Positions 55,955 to 64,000 of a DNA stretch of 64,000 bases are shown piece by piece. Source of the DNA: Vitellaria paradoxa (lineage: Eukaryota > Streptophyta > Magnoliopsida > Ericales > Sapotaceae); contig CM034244.1 of the NCBI GenBank assembly GCA_019916065.1, positions 35,897,433 through 35,961,432 on the forward strand, given 5' to 3'. Made by a program: the position numbers and the translations under genes. How positions within the stretch are numbered: position 1 is the stretch's first letter; each line of letters opens with the position of its first letter. The notes under the pieces are model-generated. The model searched no databases, was not told where the DNA came from, and saw only the letters and a list, made by a program, of their open reading frames with translations.

Positions 55955-58899
55955 ATGGCGTTTGATCCAAAACCCCACCTGGGTTTACTATTTCTCTCTC
56001 TTTTCTCCCTCTCAGCCTCTGCATTTTCACCTCCCTCAGCCTCTGCACTCTCACCTTCGCCGCCCTCAGTCTACGAGATGTTGCCCAAATTTGGGCTCCC
56101 CAAAGGCCTCCTGCCGGACTCCGTCGTCTCATACTCCCTCGCCGACGACGGAAGCTTCGTCGTCGTGCTCGAGAAGCCCTGTTACATCCAGTTCGACTAC
56201 TTGGTTTACTACGATCGGCGAATTACCGGGAAGCTCATGTACGGGTCGATCAAGGGACTCGTGGGCATTGAGGTCCAGAAGTTTTTCTTGTGGTTCAATG
56301 TCGATGAAATCAAGGTCGATTTGCCGCCGTCTGATAGTATATACTTCCAGGTTGGGTTCATCAATAGGAAGCTTGATGTGGGTCAGTTCCAGACTGTCCA
56401 TACTTGCCTCGATAAAGTGTCGGGCTCTTGTGGCCGATCATTGAAACGGGTTCTTCAGGTATGAATCTTATTTGGTATTACAAGCATTTCATTGGTTTTG
56501 AGATATAGTATTTGATTTGTCTGTGTATATATGCACGCGTAGATGTATGTTTATGTGGGTGTGAGTTGATGTATTGGTTTTTCTTCATGGGTTTTTTATA
56601 ATATGGCGCTGCAGAGAAATAGATAATGGGTCTGTTTGGAAGAACCCTAAAAAACCAAACTTTTGCAAACTTTTACAAATTTCTGGCAACGTGTGTGTTT
56701 ACTAACTTTTATCAACTTTATTTTTAAAATTCTGACCTAGTACATGATGAAAACTGGTCATAACAGGTCATTCAAACACGTTTTAACAGGCGCCGATATC
56801 TTAAAACTATTAAAAATTTGAGTTTATATTTAAAATACAAAAAAGTGACTGATACGTTACACTTTGTCTAACTTTTGGTCCTTCCAAACTCCTCCAATGT
56901 CAACTCGGTGGAATCGAGCTGGGAATTAGCTTATTCAAGCTCGGTTTGAAGAATATCAATGAGCTAGAGCTCAAGTTCGAGTTTGAGATTTTGTATGGAT
57001 TCGAGCACAGCACGATCAAAAATTGTTTGGGCTCAAGTTCAGCTCTCAAATGACCTGACTAACCAAAACGACGTCATGTTAGTCCAAAAGATTGTAAACC
57101 AAAAATGAATAGCATTACTAAAACAAAACGGCTTGTTTTAATAAATCCAAATGATTTCGTTTCAGTCTAAAATATTATAACATATATACATATATATAAA
57201 TTTTTAGCCTTGATATCTAATGGCTTGAGTTTGGCTTGTTGGAAAAAGCATCAATTTGGCTAATTTGAGGCTGGAATCAAACTTGAGCCGAACTCAAGCA
57301 ACTCGTGAGGCATTTTGGTTTGTGGCCACCCCTATGTAATGATAGACGAAGGATTATGGAGAAATTGATTTGTTTGTTTGCATTTTATATAAGGGGTTTT
57401 GTGGATGTTTAGTGGAAATCGAATCAGTTACATGAATGGAGTGCCCATTCATATTTTCTGCAGAAGCAGCTGAAAAGATGAACTTATTTCACCACTGACT
57501 AAAATCTGTCATAGTTAATTTTGGTATATTGCAAAGAAGGGTTGGCTTACTTTACAGTGCCTGTCATGTATTTGAATAGAATTGCCCAACTTACATCTAT
57601 AGAGGCATTATGTTGTAGTCAATCATTGCCCATGTTGGTCTGTAATTAGCTTTGGGGAAGGAGCTCATAAAATGATCTCCCTTCCCATGCTAAATCCTCC
57701 ACTGGTCTTTTCGGGTAAGACTGGAGGAAGTAGTGATTGGGAATGTCCTTGTTGGTTATTTTCCCAGAAACGTTTTATGATTTCGTTCTGCGATTACCTT
57801 TGGGGAAGGAGCTCATAAGATGATCTCCTTCTCATGCTAAATCCATCCACTGGTTCTTTCAGGTAGGACCCGTAGGAAGTTGTTGACTTGGGATGTGCCT
57901 GTTTGGTCATTGTCTCATAAAGCAGTTTATGGTTTTCGTTTTCCTCAGACTACGTTTTGTTTGCCCTGCTTTTGGTCTTGTTTTCCAGAAATCAGGAACA
58001 TATAACCAAAAATCTGAAAAAGGATCTAAAAGATGTTTTCAGTGGTTTTGAAACCAAAATTATGTTTGTTTTTCATTTATTGGAAATGGAGACCAGGATG
58101 CCTTACTGAGCTATTATGTCAACTAATTTAGGAAGATTAACTTGCCCCAAAGCGAAATTGAGGAAAAAAAAAGTGCCATGGACCATGGTGATTGAATTTG
58201 TTTCATAAGAATATAATACCTGTTTATAAGTAAATTAGTTTTCAATTATGTTTTCAGGTAATAAGTAGTAGAAGACCCTTGGTTGTTGGGGTGGGATTGG
58301 GGTTTATGTCTATGTATTATTGATTATAGCATCTACATATGCTTGGAAATTCTGACGTTTCGTTTCAACTTCAAGTCATCAATTTCATATGGATTATAAA
58401 CAATGTTTTGAGGTTTCGCCCAACCTCAGGCTGGCCTTGTTGCTTGCAGCTTTTTGTGCTTTTCTGGGACAAGGCTGAGTTTGGGAAGCAAAAAAAAGTT
58501 ATCTAGCTTTTTTTTTTTTTGGGGGGGGGGGGGAGCTAACTTTTTAGTAGCTAGTTTTTGAGTTTTGTTAATTTGACATTTATGCCTTTCATAGTTTAAA
58601 AGCAGTTAAAAATGCAAGAGAGTAAATGTAGTCATTTTAGAAAAAGTCAAAAACTAAGTAGCTAACTATAGTTGCCAAGCGCACACTTAGCATGATGTGT
58701 GCTCTGTGATGCCATGCTCTTTCTTCCTGCCTATCCTATGCTTGTGAGCCATTTATTGTACTTTAACTTCTTCATGAACACATTTTTATTATATTTATAT
58801 TATTATTATTATTATTTTTTTGGTTATCCAAGTTGATTTTAGATCATTATTTTCTGCGCTTTGCAGCTTCCTGCGGCACGAATGAAGTTCAAATGCTGA
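55955..58899 (+). CDS. DUF538 family secreted protein, two exons, altered C-terminus
   Basis: Exon 1 is 55955-56458 (168 codons) and exon 2 58867-58899, phase 0, with CAG|GTATGA and TTTGCAG| borders: 178 residues. ATG 55955 sits in a good context (AACCATGGCG); an in-frame Met 15 bases upstream is less likely. Signal peptide about 1-25 (LGLLFLSLFSLSASA), then the DUF538 fold: VYEMLPKFGLPKGLLPDSV, YSLADDGSFVVVLEKPCYI, LVYYDRRITGKL, VGIEVQKFFLWFNVDEI, and the CG pair near GSCGRSLKRVLQ. Function of the family is poorly known; members are linked to stress and are structurally close to lipid-binding BPI/LBP-type folds. In exon 2 the family-like ending NEVQMLMME is encoded in another frame (TAG 58908-58910) than the one continuing exon 1, suggesting a recent one-base indel or a different splice junction. 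Confidence 0.85.
56629..56896. mobile_element. MITE in the DUF538 intron
   Basis: Left GTTTGGAAGAACC and right (other strand) GTTTGGAAGGACC inverted repeats about 260 bp apart. No coding capacity. Confidence 0.55.
57640..57936. repeat. 148-bp tandem duplication in the DUF538 intron
   Basis: tttggggaaggagctcataa starts at 57651 and 57799; similarity runs through ccatgctaaatcc and the gt-ttggtcatt region with several indels. Confidence 0.8.
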
Positions 58900-60076
58900 T
58901 GATGGAGTAGCCAACAGGAAATGCTTCTGTTACATGAGAGAAAAAAGTAACTGAAGGCATTTTCAAATCAGTCCTTGTTTTGTTTGTGGAATTCCAGGAT
59001 CCCCAAGTTGGTTGGGGCAGCAAGAAAATGGGTGATCTGAACAAAATTAGTGTGAGTGATGTATGTAGATAGGACTTTGTTGCCAAGCTTTAGCTCTAAT
59101 GGTTCCGCTCTTTTTTTCACATTGAAATTCATTGTGGGGGGTGTTAAGAAAATTTTATGCTGTGGTAGTCCTGTAGAATGGTAATTCCTTTTCATTTCGT
59201 TTCTTTTTTTTTTTTTGGGTAATTTTTTCATTTTGTCTCTTGGTTTCAGACTAATATGATGAGTCATTAATATTTACAGCTATATATGGAATCCAGAGAA
59301 GCTAATATATATATATATTGATACATACACATCTATAAAAGTGTGCAAAGGTGGGCTGAAAGCCCTTGAGAGAAAATTTTAGGAAAAGTTATATCGTTTT
59401 ATAAAATTTTTAGGAAAATTTTAGGGATCTTAGGCTATTGTTAAGTGGATTAGTGTATAATCTTTCTTAAGTATTTTCTTTTTAAACAAAAAAAATTTAT
59501 TTTCTTCTTATTTTCTTTCTTTTTCTGTAAAAACTTAGTATCAATTTTTTTCTTTTTTTTCCCCAATCTCTGTTACTTTCCACTACTGCCCTCTTTCCTT
59601 TTTATTTTTCTCTTCAAACCAAAGTAGACAGTTTCGAAAACTACACTTCAACTTTGTGCATGCAATCCAAGCTTTGATGTTTAGAGGTCAAGAAAGCTAA
59701 AGAAAACATAACTTTTGCGTTTGGTGCTAAAAAAAAAAAAAAAATTAAGTAAAATTAGGATGAAGTGCGATTAATTATAATTTATAAATTTTATAAAATA
59801 GAAATAAATAATTTTAAATTTTTTTTATAATTATTAAAATTTTTTAACAAATTTTAATAAACCAAATCAACCTCAATTTTTTTTCTTGGATCAATTTGTT
59901 GATTGTTGGAAAACCTAACAATTATCCAATTACGCAATACATCATCAATGCAACTTCTTCTTCCCTACTTTGTACTCAACAGTCCCTTCAAATACACCCT
60001 AGCTTCCTTTCCCCTCCAACCACAAATCACCCAGTAGTCGACTCCTCTCCTCTCTCTCCCTCTGAGCTCTGCATCA

Positions 60077-60570
60077 ATGGCTTCCTCTTTAATCTCTTTC
60101 TTTGTCCTCTTTCTCATCTTCTTCTCCGAAAACCCATCTCCTCACTCTCCGCCAGAGCCACACCCACCAAGTCAATTGCGGACATTCACGACCTCCTCCC
60201 CCATTACGGCTTCCCAAAGGGTCTAAATCCCAGGATGCCGTCAAGTCCTACACTATCTCTCCCCGATGGCTCCTTCGCGTCGAACTGGAAAGCCCTGTTA
60301 CGTTCAGTTCGAGGAGCTTGTCTACTACCACGAGAAGATTAAGGGAAGATGAGTTATGGGTCGGTGTAGATGTTTCGGGTATTCAAGTGAAGCAGCTCTT
60401 TTTGTGGCTGGAGAGTGAGTGGGATGACCGTCGATTTCAGCTCGGGTCTGATTGAATTTCATGCTGGAGCTTTTTCTAAGAAGTTGCCAGCCCACCAGTT
60501 CGAGGATATTCCCCATTGTCAGAACAGGGGTTGCAGAGAGTCTAGCTTTGATTCAATCTGAGGTAAAATA
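60077..60570 (+). pseudogene. DUF538 pseudogene, duplicate of the upstream gene
   Basis: ATG 60077 starts a signal-peptide-like stretch (SLISFFVLFLIFFS). DUF538 motifs follow but in three frames: KSIADIHDLLPHYGFPKGL in frame 1, QDAVKSYTISP in frame 0, a CYVQFEELVYYHEKIKG stretch in frame 2, and VSGIQVKQLFLWL in frame 0. At least four frame changes mean no functional product. Order and spacing match the gene at 55955, so this is a tandem paralog that has decayed. Confidence 0.85.
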
Positions 60571-60619
60571 AAATAAACAATGTAGTTGCTTCTACTTATA
60601 TAAATCTATGCTTTGTAAC

Positions 60620-60948
60620 CATGAGGTAGGATCAACCGGTAGACTTTGGTTTGTTCTCTGGTGGTCTCAAGTCGCCTCAGGGCTACTTTGGTTGCTCCGG
60701 TCTCGAGTCTCCTAAGTCCACTGGAGGCTTATTTGTTGTTAACTTTAAGGCTGGATTATTTACCAAAAAAAAAAAAAACTTTTAAGGCCTGGATTAGTCG
60801 AGGTGGCCATGAGGCTTACTGGTCGTTAAATTCAAAGCCCGGATTAGTCGAGGTGACCCTGAGGCTTACAGGTAGTTAACTTCAGGGCCCAGATTAGTAG
60901 AAGAGCGCACAAACTGGTCCGAACAACCTGAGTCATCAAAAAAAATCT
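60620..60948 (+). mobile_element. SINE-like element with internal 52-bp repeats
   Basis: tggattagtcgaggtggcc (near 60789) and cggattagtcgaggtgaccc (near 60840) head two direct units of about 51 bp; a third diverged copy (cagattagtagaagagcgca) leads to ctggtccgaacaacctgagtc and an A run. The words ggattagtcgaggt and the aagctggtccggacacc-like end are known from plant SINEs. The 5' end is uncertain. Confidence 0.55.
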
Positions 60949-61049
60949 ACGCGCTGTTGTTACGGTCTACTTTATACACTGGTCTGGCCCTTTGGGACTT
61001 CCAATTGACAGAGAACTTGTTGCCTGGCTGATTGAGGGATTTAGAGCTT

Positions 61050-61105
61050 TGTATTTTAATCCCACCTCAACTAGTTTGGGACTAAGACTTCATTTTGTTG
61101 AGTTG
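61050..61105 (+). mobile_element. LINE 3'-end relic
   Basis: cccacctcaactagtttggg, then actaagacttcattttgttg and gagttgag, the closing words of plant RTE LINEs with their short-repeat tail. Confidence 0.45.
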
Positions 61106-61964
61106 AGTATCCTAATCCTACCATCATTATTTACTCCAAGATTGTGGGCTTTCTCTGTAATATTTGCCTAGGACATGGAACAATTTTTAGGAAGTAGTTC
61201 CATTGCTGTCCTACGGTTGCGGAGCTTTTTGAAGAATATGGTTGCCATATATTAGGTTTGGAGTAAATCATGAGTTAGAGCTTTGGAATCTCACTGACTT
61301 TAAAGGTTTTAGTGTAACTAGGGTTAAAACAATATGAATGCATTGTAATTTTAGTAAAATTAGAACTTCGGATAAGGTTATAGTGAAAAATGTGTATCAA
61401 GAAGTGCCAAAAAGTTAACATTTTTGATATCTAGGACCGATTGTCCATGCAATGGATGGTTAAAATAGAGAAGTGTATAAAACTGAAAGAAAATTTTAAT
61501 AGGATAGTAATAAGGCTTACCCTGCATTTTGATATAATGTGTTTGGGCATTAATGAAGTAGAAAAAAATATCGTGTAAGCTTGATATGGTTTAAACTAGA
61601 ACAAAATCTGCTAGTCCTCATATTGGCTGAATGCAAACCCTAGGCATGGAATTCCGAAATCCACCAGAGAGAAAGAAATAATTCTTAAAGAGAGAATTTT
61701 ATTATTAAATCAAAAGTTGCTCTGCTCATAGGCTACAAGGCATATATATACTAAACTATCTAGACCCTAATGACTGAAATAGGAAATGACAACATACCCA
61801 AGATTTACTAAAATTGTTAAATATGGGATGATTGCAAAATTAGGGGGAAAAAGGGAAAATAAATTAGTACAAAATTGACGGCGATCAATTCTAACAGCAA
61901 TTGTGAATTCAAAAATTACCATAAATTGTAAAAACATCAATTTGGGACCTTAAGGGGCTATTTG

Positions 61965-62295
61965 GTATACCTATTTTCCACCATTGTCCATTTTACAATT
62001 TTGAAAATAAGAAAAACCACTCATAACGCATTTGGTCACTTGTGTTTTCAAAATTTGTTTTAGAAAATAGAAAATGGGTTTACACATGAAGTGTAAAATG
62101 GCAAAAAATCATTTTGAGCATTTTCAACCCAAAATAAGAAAATTTTTAAAACACAAAAAACAAAAAAATCAAATCAAATGTGTTTTTTGTTTTCCTTATT
62201 TTGGGATTTTCAAAACATAAAACACATAAAACAGAAAATATAAAACAAAAATAGAAAACGAAAAGTAAAAAACAAACCAAATGGAATTCATTCTT
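61965..62295. mobile_element. MITE-like element, copy of the 51060 family
   Basis: Begins ggggctatttggtata and ends aaaccaaatggaattc. Shares caaaatttgttttagaaaat and ccttattttgggattttcaa with the LTPG-intron copy. Confidence 0.55.
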
Positions 62296-62479
62296 AAGAA
62301 AATCTGCGTCACAACCATAGATGCTTAAAATTGCTTCTCGAGAAAAATGTAGATTCTATATATTCACATCCAAATTGGACACCTATGGACAAATTACCAA
62401 AACACTTTTGGGTTGAATTGGGTTGAACCCTATCTAGTCCAGAGCCATCCATTCTATATCAATTAAGAAGCACCACTCA

Positions 62480-62876
62480 TAAGATGAGTTTGGCAAAAAT
62501 AAAGATGTTAACATGGATGTGTGGTAATATAAGAAAATATGGGATAAGAAATGAATATTTTTGAAAGAAAGTTGAGATGGCATTGAAAAAAAATGACGGG
62601 GCAATTTAAAATAATTTTGTTATGTCTAATTTAAACCTAGAGATGCCATTGTAAAGAAGAGTGATTGGGTTCGAGTAAAAGATGTAAAAAAAAAAAAAAG
62701 AGGTACACCTAAAATTACATGGACTAAAATTGTATTTAAAAAAAAAAAAAAAAACCTATTTTGAATAACCTCACGGAAAACAACATTTTGATAAAAATGA
62801 ATGATGGAAAACGATTCATGTAACCAACCCCAATTTGTTTGAGACTAAGGCTTTGTTAAGTTGAGTTGAGTTGTAC
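62480..62876 (+). mobile_element. RTE LINE 3' fragment
   Basis: Translating in pieces gives KIKMLTWMCGNIRKYGIRNE, RGTPKITWTKIV and a closing segment near cccaatttgtttgagactaa, then a (TTGAG)n-type tail (about 62857-62873). This is the same C-terminal and 3' order as the LINE at 28903-32007. Several stops and indels show it is old. Confidence 0.7.
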
Positions 62877-62935
62877 ATTTGTCATTTGCATGGATTTGTA
62901 AGAAGTGATTTTTTTGCTTTACCTCTCCCTCCCTG

Positions 62936-62937
<2 letters not shown>

Positions 62938-62971
<34 letters not shown>
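62938..62971. repeat. (CT)n microsatellite
   Basis: Uninterrupted ctctct run. Confidence 0.95.
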
Positions 62972-62974
<3 letters not shown>

Positions 62975-64000
62975 TTGTTTTTCTTGTTATTCTATTTCAA
63001 AATTCAGCTTTATTTACTTTTTTTAGCTTTTTTTTTGTTCACCTGTACCATAGTGTAAAACGATCTGCTGTACAATTCTTCTCAAATCCCCCCTCTTTAT
63101 CATGTAGGGCAAAACTTGTACTTTTAACTTTCTTATTGTTTATACTTAATTACTTAGTAATGTGTTATATTTTTCACAACATTTTTATGTTTTAATTTGG
63201 TTTTATTTTTATGAAGAGAGAAGAAAAAGAAGGGAAATGGAGTATGAAAAATTGTAGTGAAAAGAAGTTAAATTTATTTCATTTCTTGGTTGGGTTATAA
63301 AACTTAGAGAAAAATGATTAGATATTTTCTACAAAAGTATTTTTTATTTGATTAACCATAAAAGAAAACAAATATATGCATATTCATTTGATTAACCCTT
63401 GACAAATCATTGATCCAAACACAATATTAGTTTCATATAGTGATAAATCGCTTCTAATATATTCAATAAAATTCAACACAATGTTTTTCCTTTTTTGGGT
63501 AGTGTCTTTGTATGCTTGATTTAATAATTTGTAATCCCTCCATTGATCTAACCTAAGATCCCAATTTTGACAATCTTGGTTTGTACCACAAGTGCAGCAG
63601 TTTTTAGCTTAAATGACATAATTCTGCCCAATCTATGTCACTTGATTTTGATGGTTAGCTATGAAATAGCTTGTCAACATCAATAGAAAAATTCCACTCA
63701 TCAGAATTGTGGCCCATGGCCTTGTATGTATGAAACTTCTCTACTAAACTGCAAAGATGACCTTTTGTGTTCTCTAGACATGCATCATGGCCACGAAGTC
63801 ATTATCATTTTATAAAGAATTTTACAATTCTTGCGATTCAAGAAGCATGGAAGTGGACCCGAATCTGGGTTGGGTCGTTCAGACCCAATTTGCAAAAAGT
63901 ATTTTTTTTCTTTTTTTACTTGTTTTTAAAGAATGAAGTTAGAGAGTCCATAACAAACCAAGAAATTCACAATACATGTAAATCGTCTTCACATTAATTG
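62972..64000. other. Intergenic, nothing recognised
   Basis: AT-rich. The 76-codon open frame at 63767-63997 runs through a T-rich stretch and resembles no family I know. Confidence 0.4.

Noticed and set aside
63767..63997. 76-codon plus frame at the right end
   Set aside because: Passes through a T-rich tract and has no family resemblance.
1..64000. CRISPR array, operon, rRNA or intact tRNA gene
   Set aside because: Searched by eye; the short direct repeats are microsatellites or tandem duplications, and the only tRNA-like sequence is the SINE head at 6094-6183.

Overview
This is a stretch of plant nuclear DNA, most likely from a eudicot and probably a woody one. It is AT-rich and gene-poor. 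The evidence is plant-type introns (GT..AG with T-rich acceptors), plant-only gene families (G-type lectin receptor kinase, GPI-anchored lipid-transfer protein, DUF538, defensin-like peptide), plant retroelement lineages (Ty1/copia, chromodomain Ty3/gypsy, RTE LINE, tRNA-derived SINE) and many MITEs. I cannot name the species.

Layout. 1-5.6 kb: a complete but decayed Ty1/copia element (315-5571, +). 7.0-9.4 kb: the 5' half of a minus-strand gene related to splicing factor SF1/BBP. Four coding exons are visible; the KH-domain exons are not in the window, so the copia element may lie in a large downstream intron. 9.5-18.9 kb: no intact gene; two hAT-like elements or relics, a copia gag relic and a MITE nested inside another MITE. 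18991-25019: a decayed chromodomain Ty3/gypsy element on the minus strand, split by a 657-bp hAT-like MITE. Right beside it (25120-25879, -) is a two-exon defensin-like peptide gene. 26.9-32.0 kb: a solo LTR, a hAT-like element and an RTE LINE with a 12-bp target duplication. 33310-35733: an intact, intronless lectin receptor kinase (-). 36-50 kb: AT-rich intergenic DNA with MITEs, a foldback element and a 0.7-kb tandem array. 50297-52489: a three-exon GPI-anchored lipid-transfer protein gene (+). 55955-58899: a two-exon DUF538 gene (+), followed at 60.1 kb by a frameshifted DUF538 pseudogene copy. 60.6-64 kb: SINE, LINE and MITE remnants.

Five host genes look real: SF1-like (partial), defensin-like, lectin receptor kinase, LTPG and DUF538. 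They are unrelated single genes, not a cluster, although three of them (defensin-like, receptor kinase, LTPG) belong to secreted or cell-surface families often linked to defence. Most of the rest is transposable-element history. The value of the window lies in dated and nested insertions (TSDs readable for most), a small peptide gene that only shows when its two exons are joined by eye, and retroelements whose catalytic residues are lost although their LTRs are still 97-98% identical. I see no sign of a wholly new biological system. All similarity statements come from reading and memory of the families; no database search was run.
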